Origin: an uncultured Lachnospiraceae bacterium
GTDB taxonomy: Bacteria; Bacillota; Clostridia; Lachnospirales; Lachnospiraceae
Reading direction: 5' to 3'
Assembly: GCA_902794825.1 (NCBI GenBank)
Contig: CADBIU010000013.1
Location: 1-53,721 of the forward strand
Length of the DNA stretch: 53,721 nt
Under the pieces are notes generated by a model, which searched no databases, was not told the DNA's origin, and worked only from the letters and a program-made list of their open reading frames with translations. Below, piece after piece: positions 1 through 7,954 of this stretch. Position 1 is the stretch's first letter, and every line of letters starts with the position of its first letter. The translations under genes were made by a program, and so were the position numbers.

Positions 1-110
1 GCATCATTCGGCCATATCCGACAGGCAGACAGCTAACAACAGATGTAATATCGGGGTGCTGGGCGCTGGTGTGACCACCGTTCAGCATGCCCTAATTATG
101 ACATTTTTGT

Positions 111-160
111 CATTTTCGGCGCCGGACGCAGGGAAACTGTTTTCCGGCGCCGCTTTTCAT
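111..160 (-). terminator. Intrinsic terminator after the permease gene
   Basis: Two exact arms, CGGCGCCGG at 117-125 and CCGGCGCCG at 144-152, flank a loop of about 18 bases. On the minus strand they follow the permease stop codon and lead into an A/T-rich stretch containing a T run. The remaining bases 1-110 show no gene I can support. Confidence 0.6.
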
Positions 161-166
161 TCTGTC

Positions 167-1480
167 TTACAGGATCATCGCGACTGCAAAGTTGAAAATG
201 GCGCATACGATGACGCTGAGCGGTACTGCTGTGAAAAGAAGTCTGTTGAAGAGAGTGTTGCGCTCTTCTTCATCGCCGCAGGAGCCGAGGATCAGCGAGC
301 CGCCTGAAGAGAAGGGGCTGATCGCGGAAGACTGCGCGCCTATGACTGTGCATGCAAACAGCGCTGTAGCAGACAGTCCTGTGGATGCCGCAAGGCCGGG
401 GATCAGAGGGAACAGCGCGGGAGCAACTACGCCCGTGGTGGAGCTGAAGAAGCTCATGATCGCACCTACAATACTGAAAGCGATAGGGACCAGAAAAGTG
501 GGAACGTTCGCGCCGATCCAGTTGGACAGCGCCTGAATGGTTCCAGCTTCCACTGCGACCGCGATCAGCATGCCTGCGCCTGCGATCATAATGATGGTGT
601 TCCAGGGAATTCTTGCAATGGCTTCTTTCTGCGGTGCCAGCTTCATAAGCAGTGCGATCACTGCAAAGATGATGGCTACCAGTCCTACATCGACCTTACC
701 GGCGATCATTTTGATCACTTCGTTTCCGGGCATGAAGAGCTTGAGCAGAGGGAAGATCAGCACGATGACCATCATGGCGATCATCAGAGTGAGGGTTGTC
801 TTCTGGACCCGTGTGAATGCCTCCGGCTTCTTAAACTCTACTCCCTGGCCGATGTTGCGGTTGGATTTGAATCCAAAGCGCACGATCGTGACCAGAATTA
901 CAGAGAACAGAACTGCGAGCAGGAAAATCAGCATTTCGGTCTTGAATGTGTCGATTGCCGGCAGATCGGGGTTGTTTTCATAGGCCGTATCAACAAGACC
1001 CCTGAATACAACGCCGAGGTTGGAAGTCGGGAAATTGCCTCCCGCCAGTGCTCCGCAGTTGATCGCAATGGCACCGGTCAGCTTGTCCATTCTGGACTCC
1101 TCACAGATCAAAAGAGTGATCGGCGCAAGGAATGCCAGAACTGTAAAGTATGTCGCGCCCATCACAGAAAGGATGATCGCTACAGCCAGCAGTGCGTAAG
1201 GAAGAAGTCCGGGGAACTTTCTGCAGGTATAGAGAAGTGATCCGGACATCTTCTCCAGTGTTCCGTTTACCGCCGCGATATTATAAAAGAGCGAAACGGA
1301 AAGGATAACGAACATTGTGCTCGTCGGCCAGAAGCCGATGATTTCCTTCGGCTTAAGACCCATAACGAAACATCCGATAATGTATGCAAATACCATGCAA
1401 AACAGACCTGTATTGATCTTTGTCTTTGCACCCAGAAAGATCGCGATAGCAATCGCAGCGATAATAAATATTCCTAACAT
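167..1480 (-). CDS. SLC13/MatC-like anion (dicarboxylate) permease
   Basis: This 437-residue protein is almost wholly hydrophobic, with about a dozen membrane segments and few charged residues, as in the ion transporter superfamily. The N-terminal half resembles the MatC dicarboxylate carrier N-terminal domain. Conserved small-residue loops include CGALAGGNFPTSNLG near residue 150 and a Ser/Gly-rich SSAISPFSSGGSL loop near 390, both typical of re-entrant substrate-binding loops. It probably imports a di- or tricarboxylate or related organic acid. It lies 25 bases downstream of the amidohydrolase gene with a good GGAGG site before ATG 1480, so the two are likely co-transcribed. The substrate cannot be read from the sequence; the partner enzyme suggests a lactone- or pyrone-type carboxylate. 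Confidence 0.8.
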   Translation of the reverse strand: MLGIFIIAAIAIAIFLGAKTKINTGLFCMVFAYIIGCFVMGLKPKEIIGFWPTSTMFVILSVSLFYNIAAVNGTLEKMSGSLLYTCRKFPGLLPYALLAVAIILSVMGATYFTVLAFLAPITLLICEESRMDKLTGAIAINCGALAGGNFPTSNLGVVFRGLVDTAYENNPDLPAIDTFKTEMLIFLLAVLFSVILVTIVRFGFKSNRNIGQGVEFKKPEAFTRVQKTTLTLMIAMMVIVLIFPLLKLFMPGNEVIKMIAGKVDVGLVAIIFAVIALLMKLAPQKEAIARIPWNTIIMIAGAGMLIAVAVEAGTIQALSNWIGANVPTFLVPIAFSIVGAIMSFFSSTTGVVAPALFPLIPGLAASTGLSATALFACTVIGAQSSAISPFSSGGSLILGSCGDEEERNTLFNRLLFTAVPLSVIVCAIFNFAVAMIL

Positions 1481-1505
1481 GATGCTTTCCTCCTTCTTCT
1501 ATCAA

Positions 1506-2381
1506 TCAGAATCTGTATACTTTTGCGGGGTTATCTACCAGTATCTTCTTGAAATTCTCATAATTTCCGGCCTGCTCGTAGAGAGCGTCCAGCATGTCGG
1601 AGTCATTGGGGAAGTTCTGTTTTTTGTCATATACGATGGGGTGCGGCCAGTCGGTTCCCCACAGGCAGCGGTCAGGATTGACCCGGCACAGGGCCTTGCC
1701 CACCGCGATCGTGTCGGAAAAATCTTCCTTGACGGAGTCAATATACAGGCCCGTCAGTTTGAGCCAGATCTTCTCATCTTTAAGAAGCCCGCACAGAACC
1801 TCAAAAGCAGGATGGTTCACGCCCTGGTCTGCAGGCAGGTGGCCTCTGTGGTCGATGATGACTTCGCAGGGAAGCTCTCTGATGAACTGCTCCATGGAAA
1901 CGACCAGATCTGCCGCCATGAAAAAGCTGATCGACCATCCCATAGGTGCAACTCTCTCCGCCAGTGTCCGGATCTCATCCAGTTTGGAGGGACCGCCGCC
2001 ACTGTTGAGATTAAAGCGAAGGCCTTTGACTCCCATATCGTCCATCTCGCGAAGCTCTTCATCGGTCACTGTATTGTCGATGACCACGACAGCGCGGGTA
2101 TTCTCTTTTCCCATTGTCTGCAGGGCGTCCAATGTGCAGCGGTTATCAAGCGCGTAGGCTGAAGGCTGAACAATGACGTTCCTTGTAGTACCGAGCTTCT
2201 TCTGCAGAAGCCTGTAGCAGGCAACGTCAGCCGGGGGCTGGTTTCTTACATCTTCCGGACGATAAGGAAAACGTACCGGATCGTAGATGTGATGGTGGCA
2301 GTCACACGCCCCGGCGGGGATCTCGTGGGAAGGATTATTTCTTCCTGTGCAATAAGGTACCTGAATTCCGATTGTGCTCAT
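1506..2381 (-). CDS. Amidohydrolase-2 family hydrolase (LigI-like)
   Basis: A 291-residue TIM-barrel hydrolase of the amidohydrolase-2 family. Near residue 25 it has CDCHHHIYD, the HxH metal-binding start of the barrel. GTDWPHP near residue 245 is the late Asp-containing motif. The overall pattern resembles 2-pyrone-4,6-dicarboxylate lactonase and related carboxylate lactonases or decarboxylases. Length is normal for the family. AAGAAGGAGGAG precedes ATG 2381. It is first in a two-gene unit with the permease and divergent from a LysR regulator, a typical arrangement for an inducible organic-acid catabolic operon. Exact substrate unknown. Confidence 0.78.
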   Translation of the reverse strand: MSTIGIQVPYCTGRNNPSHEIPAGACDCHHHIYDPVRFPYRPEDVRNQPPADVACYRLLQKKLGTTRNVIVQPSAYALDNRCTLDALQTMGKENTRAVVVIDNTVTDEELREMDDMGVKGLRFNLNSGGGPSKLDEIRTLAERVAPMGWSISFFMAADLVVSMEQFIRELPCEVIIDHRGHLPADQGVNHPAFEVLCGLLKDEKIWLKLTGLYIDSVKEDFSDTIAVGKALCRVNPDRCLWGTDWPHPIVYDKKQNFPNDSDMLDALYEQAGNYENFKKILVDNPAKVYRF

Positions 2382-2544
2382 GCTGTACTCCTCCTTCTTT
2401 TCTGGTGTCTGTGTTTTGGTTTTGTGTCCTGAGTCGATGTCCTGAATCGGTGTTCGGGACCTGTGTTCTGACTCTGTGTTCTATCCCTGATCTGTTTTTC
2501 TATACTCCCATCATAGAATCTGTGCACTTGCCTCGAAAGTACCA

Positions 2545-2576
2545 AATCCCTATACTGGATATAGGCAATTCCTATA
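2545..2576. promoter_or_regulatory. Candidate LysR-type boxes
   Basis: In the 240-base divergent gap, ATAGG-N5-CCTAT at 2561-2575 fits the T-N11-A LysR box. It is immediately preceded by a second interrupted dyad, CCTAT...ATAGG, at about 2549-2565. The boxes lie upstream of the LysR gene and the divergent operon, so they plausibly serve both. This is inferred from symmetry and position only. Confidence 0.5.
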
Positions 2577-2664
2577 ACTATAGACATTGTTTTATCCGAT
2601 AATAAAAGAAAGGCGTACGCATATGAAAAAACCATCTGTCATACCGGGATTTCAAGGAGAAACA

Positions 2665-3570
2665 ATGGAACTCAAGGAGATCGACTATATTTTGACCATA
2701 GCGGAATGCGGCAGCCTCTCAAAGGCAGCGGATAAACTGCTGATGACGCAGCCCTCCCTGTCGCAATTCCTGCAGCAATTCGAAGCTCAGCTGGGCTGCC
2801 AGCTCTTTCTGCGCACGACCCGGGGCGTGGTGCCCACCGTAGCCGGAAAGGCTTTTATAGATGACGCTGTCATGATTCAGCGCTTATATAGGGAGACACA
2901 GATCAGGCTCCGTGACATCAACGACGTCAAAGGCGGAAGCGTCCGGCTTGGCATCTCGACTTTCCGCGCGCAGGAATTCCTTCCTCCGATCCTGGAAAAG
3001 TTCTACTCCAAATTCCCGGAAGTCGCTGTCGAGATCACAGAATTGGACACCATCCCCTTGGAGACACACGTCCTGGAGGGAACTGTTGACATGGGCATCG
3101 TCGCCTTCCCCCTTCATAAATTAAGAAAGGACGAAAATATTGAGATCCTTCTCAATGACGAAGTAGTCATTGCAGCAAAAAAAGACCACCCGATCCACCG
3201 ATATCTTCATACCGGGGAGGATGGCCGTATATGGGTCAACTTCCGCGACGCCGCTCGATTTGAATTTGTACTTGGCCCGGTGGATACCAGGCTTGGCAGG
3301 ATCGCAAGGCAGCAGTTCCACGCCTGCAAAAAGACTCCCATCACCCGCAACGACAACCTCTCTGCTTCGCTGGCTCTGTCAATGGCCAGACGCGGCCTGG
3401 CACTCGCACTGACCTACAGTTCCGCCATGTCCACCAGAAACGTCGACTTTATATCCATCGGCGAAGAGGGGATCTATCTGCCCCTGGCCCTGGCTTACCC
3501 GCCCTCTTCCTACCGCTCCAAAGCGGTGATCGAACTGGCTAAAGTGATCCATGAGGTACTGGAGGAGTGA
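2665..3570 (+). CDS. LysR-family transcriptional regulator
   Basis: A 301-residue LysR regulator. The N-terminal winged helix-turn-helix is clear (residues 1-60: KAADKLLMTQPSLSQFLQQFE, then LFLRTTRGVVPT), followed by a periplasmic-binding-protein-like effector domain from about residue 90. I chose ATG 2665, preceded by AAGGAG at 2654-2659, because MELKEIDY is the usual family N-terminus. An in-frame ATG at 2623 with a weaker site would add 14 residues. It is divergent from the amidohydrolase/permease pair and probably controls it, with an organic acid as coinducer. The 3' end runs into a half palindrome. Confidence 0.88.
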   Translation: MELKEIDYILTIAECGSLSKAADKLLMTQPSLSQFLQQFEAQLGCQLFLRTTRGVVPTVAGKAFIDDAVMIQRLYRETQIRLRDINDVKGGSVRLGISTFRAQEFLPPILEKFYSKFPEVAVEITELDTIPLETHVLEGTVDMGIVAFPLHKLRKDENIEILLNDEVVIAAKKDHPIHRYLHTGEDGRIWVNFRDAARFEFVLGPVDTRLGRIARQQFHACKKTPITRNDNLSASLALSMARRGLALALTYSSAMSTRNVDFISIGEEGIYLPLALAYPPSSYRSKAVIELAKVIHEVLEE

Positions 3571-3575
3571 GATTA

Positions 3576-3604
3576 AGCGACCTCTGGGGTGGTTTGGTCC
3601 CACT
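3576..3604. repeat. Half copy of the CCTCTGGGG palindrome family
   Basis: GACCTCTGGGGTGGTTTGGT lies six bases after the LysR stop codon and just before the converging TerB-like gene. It matches the left arm of the palindromic family found at 4434-4481 and elsewhere; the right arm is absent. Confidence 0.7.
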
Positions 3605-3609
3605 CATTT

Positions 3610-4374
3610 TCAATGCTCGGCTGTTTCGATCGCCTTCTGGCCGCTGATTGTTTGCTCCATCTCGGTCAATACTTTGTCATCAACTCCCGTCTTCCCGGCA
3701 ATGAACCGGATCAGTCGTCTCTCTTCTGTGGAGTACTCGCCCTCACTGTGGGCGATCACAAGAAGGTTCCTGATCAATTCTTTGGCCTGTACGCCCTCGG
3801 TGCGGTAGAAATTATCTTCTCTGATCAGGTTTTCGACGTAATCGTGGATCTGATCGTAGTATTCCCCGCTGTCCTCTGACTCTATTGAGACGAACTCGAC
3901 GCCCAGCGCCGACTCCGATTGAGCCGCCGTATAGCTCTCATCGATCAGCTGCTTTTTGAATATGTCAAAATCCTGATCATACGCCAGTCCCATCTCATCA
4001 AATTTCTTCCCCTCCTCCGGGGAAACAATGCCGTCTATGAGCATCAGGCTGTACATAATGCGGAGAGCATCGCGCACTGAAAACATTGCCTCGCTGTTTC
4101 TCTCATTGGTCAGCGCAGCGTCCAGGGCGATCTTGGCTTCGTCTGCCCTCTCTTTCCTGTCTGCGTTCCTGACTGCGGTCAGTTCATCTCCCTTGGCTTT
4201 CAGGGCATCCATCATATTCTGGCCTTTTTCGGCCATGTCTTTGACGGCTTCGGAATTAATAATATTCTTCGCGGGCTCCGGCAGTTTCTCAGCGGCATCT
4301 GAGATGGTTTTCCTGATCTCGTCAGCTGATTTGCTGACGCTGTCCTTGATCTTGTTTATATCGAATAACTGCAT
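3610..4374 (-). CDS. TerB-like conserved protein
   Basis: A 254-residue soluble protein with no signal peptide. The first 95 residues are charged, Ala/Lys/Glu-rich and probably helical or coiled. Two acidic segments resemble the TerB/tellurite-resistance helical fold: IDGIVSPEEGKKFDEM near residue 115 and AHSEGEYSTEERRLI near residue 205. These resemble the DG..s..E pattern by which TerB binds metal. Start ATG 4374 is chosen because AAAGGAGG lies seven bases upstream; a TTG six bases earlier is less likely. Function unknown, possibly stress related. It is a single gene between palindrome copies. Confidence 0.55.
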   Translation of the reverse strand: MQLFDINKIKDSVSKSADEIRKTISDAAEKLPEPAKNIINSEAVKDMAEKGQNMMDALKAKGDELTAVRNADRKERADEAKIALDAALTNERNSEAMFSVRDALRIMYSLMLIDGIVSPEEGKKFDEMGLAYDQDFDIFKKQLIDESYTAAQSESALGVEFVSIESEDSGEYYDQIHDYVENLIREDNFYRTEGVQAKELIRNLLVIAHSEGEYSTEERRLIRFIAGKTGVDDKVLTEMEQTISGQKAIETAEH

Positions 4375-4433
4375 GACCAAACCTCCTTTGGTGATGGTTG
4401 TTTCCTGCTGATTTTATTATATCAGACATGGAG

Positions 4434-4481
4434 ACCTCTGGGGTAGTTTGTCCACAGGTGTGGACAAACTACCCCAGAGGT
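4434..4481. repeat. Palindromic element, full copy
   Basis: A perfect inverted repeat with arms of 23 bases and centre GG (ACCTCTGGGG...CCCCAGAGGT), between the TerB-like gene start and the hipBA promoter. It is one member of the family listed in the findings. It could form a very stable hairpin on either strand. Confidence 0.9.
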
Positions 4482-4535
4482 ATCTTATCGCAAGAGCCCC
4501 CCCACAGCAGCAACGTCGCAATTAGTACACGTAAT

Positions 4536-4608
4536 ATATTGCATTTTATCCCTAATCCCAACGAATAACATGCATTATATTGCATTTTACTTTTTCTCCA
4601 TGTATACT
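4536..4608 (+). promoter_or_regulatory. hipBA promoter with duplicated operator motif
   Basis: ATATTGCATTTTA occurs identically at 4536-4548 and 4577-4589, centres 41 bases apart (about four helical turns). The second copy contains TTGCAT (4581-4586), which with TATACT (4603-4608) forms a promoter with a 16-base spacer. Repeats overlapping the -35 box fit HipB-type autorepression. This is inferred, not shown. Confidence 0.55.
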
Positions 4609-4629
4609 GAATACGGAGGTGGTGTATTC

Positions 4630-4977
4630 ATGAAAATTACATTCTATTCTTCTACCCCGGAAGTTCTTGCAGAAATTGGCAGCCGCATTAAAGCCGCACG
4701 TATAGCCATGCCTGCTACGCAGAAGGAAATGGCTGAGATGGCAAATCTCTCCTTGCGTACGATCAGTAATCTGGAGAGCGGCAAGGATGTTTCTTTCTCT
4801 ACAGTTATTGAGGTGCTTCGCGCTTTGGGACAATTGCAGAGTTTAGAGCTCATGATTCCGGAGCAGGGGCCGCGCCCAAGTGAAATTGCAGCACTCGGAA
4901 AACCACGAGAACGGGCGCGCAAAAAGGCCAACACAGCTGCGCCGCAAACCGGATGGAAATGGGGGGATGAAGTATGA
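4630..4977 (+). CDS. hipB: HipB-like XRE antitoxin/regulator
   Basis: A 115-residue protein with an XRE helix-turn-helix at about residues 15-70 (IGSRIKAAR...TQKEMAEMANLSLRTISNLE) and a basic, Pro/Ala-rich C-terminal tail. This is the usual HipB layout: DNA-binding antitoxin that binds HipA and represses the operon. ATG 4630 is preceded by GGAGGTG at 4615-4621. The stop overlaps the hipA start as ATGA, implying translational coupling and balanced production. Direct repeats upstream are likely its operators. Confidence 0.85.
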   Translation: MKITFYSSTPEVLAEIGSRIKAARIAMPATQKEMAEMANLSLRTISNLESGKDVSFSTVIEVLRALGQLQSLELMIPEQGPRPSEIAALGKPRERARKKANTAAPQTGWKWGDEV

Positions 4978-6260
4978 CTGTGGCAGAAATTATAATGTGG
5001 GGAACAAAGATCGGGACGGTAGTTTTTGACCGAGAAACCGGACTGGGTTCTTTTGAATATGATCCCGCTTTTCTCTCATCCGGAATCGAAGTATCTCCCC
5101 TTGCCATGCCGCTCTCCAGACGTGTTTATGCTTTTCCCGAGCTTGCAAGGCAGAGCTTTCATGGTCTTCCGGGACTTCTTGCAGATAGTCTGCCTGACAA
5201 ATTCGGAAATGCGATAATTGACGCCTGGCTGCAAAGTCAGGGAAGAAGCCCTTCTTCATTCGATCCTGTGGAACGGCTTTGTTACACAGGCAGCCGTGGC
5301 ATGGGCGCTCTTGAATATGTGCCGGCAAGAGGGCCGAGCCCGCTTGAATCGGAGAGCATCGAGATTGATCGCTTAGTACAGCTTGCTTCGGATATTCTTC
5401 GCTCTCGCGAGGATATGCACATTGTTGCCGGGGGAAACGCCATGCAGGAGCTTATCCGGGTAGGAACCTCAGCTGGCGGCGCAAGGGCTAAAGCAGTCAT
5501 TGCCTGGAATGAACAGACCGGCGATATCCGTTCCGGACAGATCGATGCCGGGAAAGGCTATGAGTATTGGTTGATCAAGTTCGACGGCGTCAGCAAAAAC
5601 GGTGATAAGGAAGGCGACGATGCCCCTCAATATACCAAAATAGAGTACGCCTACTATCTGATGGCTCAAAACGCAGGAATTTCAATGAGCGAGTGCCGCC
5701 TGTATGAAGAGAATGGACGATATCATTTCATGACCCGGCGGTTTGACCGGGATCTCTCAACCGGTGCAAAACTCCATATGCAGTCTTTGGGTGGTATAGC
5801 GCATTTCGACTTCAATCTTCCCGGAGCATACAGCTATGAGCAGGCAGCGCAGGTAATGCGGCAGATAAGGATCTCTAATACAGAGATCAGCCAGTTTTAC
5901 CGCCGTATGGTCTTTAATGTCCTGGCACGAAATCAGGACGACCATGTAAAAAATGTTTCTTTTCTCATGGACAAACGCGGCAGATGGAGTCTCTCACCCG
6001 CTTATGATGTGACGTATGCGTACAATCCTCACGGCATGTGGACCGGAACACATCAGATGACCGTAAACGGCAAACGCGATGCGATAACTATGCAGGACCT
6101 CCTTTCCACTGCAAGGAATATGGGGGTAAAGAACGCAGAGGCAGAAAGGATCATTTCCGAAGTTCGGGAAAGCCAGGCCGGGTGGCTGCAATTTGCTGAA
6201 AAAGCTGAGCTGCAGGAATCAACTGCCATGAAAATTCAGAAAGCATTCATAACTGTTTAG
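4974..6260 (+). CDS. hipA: HipA-family Ser/Thr kinase toxin
   Basis: A 428-residue full-length HipA kinase. The N-terminal subdomain ends near LPGLLADSLPDKFG (residues 65-78). The Gly-rich phosphate loop is VGTSAGGARAK (163-173). Catalytic RNQDDHVKN lies at 319-327, and the metal-binding SPAYDVTY at 341-348. All key residues look intact, so the kinase should be active; E. coli HipA phosphorylates glutamyl-tRNA synthetase and causes persistence, but targets vary between homologues. Overlaps hipB by four bases. A half palindrome follows nine bases after the TAG stop. Confidence 0.9.
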   Translation: MTVAEIIMWGTKIGTVVFDRETGLGSFEYDPAFLSSGIEVSPLAMPLSRRVYAFPELARQSFHGLPGLLADSLPDKFGNAIIDAWLQSQGRSPSSFDPVERLCYTGSRGMGALEYVPARGPSPLESESIEIDRLVQLASDILRSREDMHIVAGGNAMQELIRVGTSAGGARAKAVIAWNEQTGDIRSGQIDAGKGYEYWLIKFDGVSKNGDKEGDDAPQYTKIEYAYYLMAQNAGISMSECRLYEENGRYHFMTRRFDRDLSTGAKLHMQSLGGIAHFDFNLPGAYSYEQAAQVMRQIRISNTEISQFYRRMVFNVLARNQDDHVKNVSFLMDKRGRWSLSPAYDVTYAYNPHGMWTGTHQMTVNGKRDAITMQDLLSTARNMGVKNAEAERIISEVRESQAGWLQFAEKAELQESTAMKIQKAFITV

Positions 6261-6268
6261 ATAATAAT

Positions 6269-6293
6269 CGACCTCTGGGGTAGTTTGTTCACA
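6269..6293. repeat. Half palindrome after hipA
   Basis: CGACCTCTGGGGTAGTTTGT matches the left arm of the palindrome family, immediately after the hipA stop. The right arm is missing, though a short GACCTCTTTTTC remnant appears at about 6319. Confidence 0.75.
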
Positions 6294-6391
6294 AAAATCA
6301 AAGTCGTTTGCCGGGCGACCTCTTTTTCAAACGCTTTTGCTATCATCATGCTAACAAGAAAAGACATAGTTTAAGAAAGGGGTTGATCATT

Positions 6392-7366
6392 ATGAAGAGA
6401 AACACAAATATCTGGATCAATGGAATCATGGGAGTTATTGCAGGAGACGCACTTGGCTGCCCGGTGCAGTTCAGGTCACGCGAAGAAGTCGCCGGCAATC
6501 CGGTCACAGGGATGCGCGGTTACGGAACCTTTAATCTTCCTGAAGGGTCCTGGACAGACGACAGCAGCCTTACTCTCGCGCTTTTGGAGAGCATCCGCCG
6601 CGTGAAGGGGATCGATCTCGATGACATCATGGAGAATTTCATGAAGTGGATGTATGACGGCGAGTTCACTCCGTACGGTTATTCTTATGACATCGGAAAC
6701 GGCACAATGGAGGCGATCAACCGCTACAGAAGAACCAGAAATGCCCAAAAGTGCGGCGGCGAGCGCGACTGGAATAATGGAAACGGAAGCCTGATGAGGA
6801 TCCTTCCCGCCTGCATCTACTGCAGCGAGATGCTCCGGCGCGGTAAATTCACCGAGAGCGATGCAGTGCAGACGATCCATGCAGTCGGCGGCCTGACACA
6901 CGCCCACATCCGTGCCAAAATAGCGTGCGGCCTCTATTTCTTTATGGCCGACAGTATTTTGACAGGAGAAGGTTCCCTGCGCAGCAGACTGCAGGCCGGT
7001 CTGGACAAAGGATTCGCATTCTACGAGTCCTATCTGGCTGACAAAGATAACCTTTGCCATTATCACAGGCTACGGGATCTGGACAGATTTGCAGCTGTTC
7101 CGGCCGAGCGGATCAAGAGCAGCGGCTACGTCGTGGATACGCTGGAGGCGGCGGTCTGGTCGCTGATCACGACCGAGAACTTCACGACCGATGGCTTCGA
7201 GCAGGCACTGCTGAAGGCAGTCAACCTTGGCGATGACAGCGATACAGTCGGCGCAGTCACCGGCGGCCTTGCCGGATTGTACTACGGATACGACCAGATC
7301 CCCGCGGCCTGGCTTGACACGATCAAGCGCAGGGAGTGGATCGAGGAGCTGTGCGACATGAATTGA
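6392..7366 (+). CDS. ADP-ribosylglycohydrolase (DraG family)
   Basis: A 324-residue all-helical ADP-ribosylglycohydrolase. It shows the family signatures: GVIAGDALGCPVQF (residues 14-27), the metal-binding SWTDDSSLTLAL (53-64) and the C-terminal GDDSDTVGAVTGGLAG (280-295) that supplies the second di-metal site. Such enzymes remove ADP-ribose from Arg, Ser or other acceptors on proteins or small molecules. ATG 6392 follows AAAGGGG with good spacing. No ADP-ribosyltransferase was seen nearby, but the neighbouring minus-strand gene is an unrelated bacterial-type PARG, which suggests local ADP-ribose metabolism or detoxification. Confidence 0.88.
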   Translation: MKRNTNIWINGIMGVIAGDALGCPVQFRSREEVAGNPVTGMRGYGTFNLPEGSWTDDSSLTLALLESIRRVKGIDLDDIMENFMKWMYDGEFTPYGYSYDIGNGTMEAINRYRRTRNAQKCGGERDWNNGNGSLMRILPACIYCSEMLRRGKFTESDAVQTIHAVGGLTHAHIRAKIACGLYFFMADSILTGEGSLRSRLQAGLDKGFAFYESYLADKDNLCHYHRLRDLDRFAAVPAERIKSSGYVVDTLEAAVWSLITTENFTTDGFEQALLKAVNLGDDSDTVGAVTGGLAGLYYGYDQIPAAWLDTIKRREWIEELCDMN

Positions 7367-7379
7367 TGCCGAGCCCAGT

Positions 7380-7425
7380 TGATATGACCTCTGGTGTTGA
7401 TATGACCTTCGGGGTGGTCTGTTAA
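7380..7425. repeat. Degenerate palindrome fragments
   Basis: Two decayed half copies: GACCTCTGGTGTT and GACCTTCGGGGTGGTCTG. They belong to the CCTCTGGGG family and start the 380-base non-coding stretch after the ADP-ribosylglycohydrolase gene. Confidence 0.5.
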
Positions 7426-7440
7426 CTTGGCGAACTGCCT

Positions 7441-7665
7441 TTTCTCGGAGTCTATACTGGCGGGATTTCCGCCAGTATAGACTCGAGTACACATATACCT
7501 ATACTCCAGGACCCTGTGAGTACCCTTTTTCAAAGCCCTTTATTGGCGGGATTTCCGCCAATATAGACTCGAGTAAGCATATACCTATACTCCAGAACCC
7601 TGTGAGTACCCTTTTTCAAAACCCTTTATTGGCGGGATTTCCGCCAATAAAGGGTTCTGAAAAGG
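7441..7665. repeat. 86-bp tandem hairpin array
   Basis: The hairpin core GGCGG-GATTT-CCGCC occurs at 7459, 7545 and 7631, exactly 86 bases apart, separated by a near-identical spacer (CGAGTA...CATATACCTATACTCCAG...). Outer stems differ between copies. The first is TATACT/AGTATA, the third is CCCTTTATT/AATAAAGGG. The middle copy has a type-three left arm and a type-one-like right arm. Non-coding. Confidence 0.85.
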
Positions 7666-7745
7666 GGTGTGCAGCTATTTTTTGACGAAAAATCGACTAT
7701 AACTGCCCAAATTCGCGGGGGCGTTCCCTGCCCCCCCCCGGCTGG

Positions 7746-7943
7746 TCAGTTATTTTTTGCCGGGTAGTAAGAAACGCTTACGGTTATGTGGTATTTCTTC
7801 TTTTTGTCACGGTAGACGTCCTGACTGATTTCCAGGACTTTAAAACCGTCGCTGATGCGGATCCCGTTCCCTTCTGGTGACAAAATGACCTCTACTGGGG
7901 TGTCTTGTCCAAGCCCCCAGAAGTCGATTAAACCAGAGGTCGT
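7746..7943 (-). pseudogene. Remnant of an unidentified gene
   Basis: An open frame of about 65 codons runs from just after an in-frame TAA at 7944-7946 to a TGA at 7746-7748. It has no ATG and no ribosome site. Its first residues come from a palindrome remnant (TSGL); the rest (GIRISDGFKVLEISQDV, then YHITVSVSYYP) reads like the C-terminal beta strands of a real protein. Probably a gene end left after an element-associated deletion. I do not recognise the family. Confidence 0.35.
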
Positions 7944-7945
7944 TT
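7886..7945. repeat. Decayed palindromic element
   Basis: GACCTCTACTGGGGTGTCTTGTC on the left and ACCAGAGGTCGTTT on the right resemble the two arms of the family, with substitutions and a broken centre. It lies just downstream of the PARG gene. Confidence 0.5.
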
Positions 7946-7954
7946 AAACCGGAT

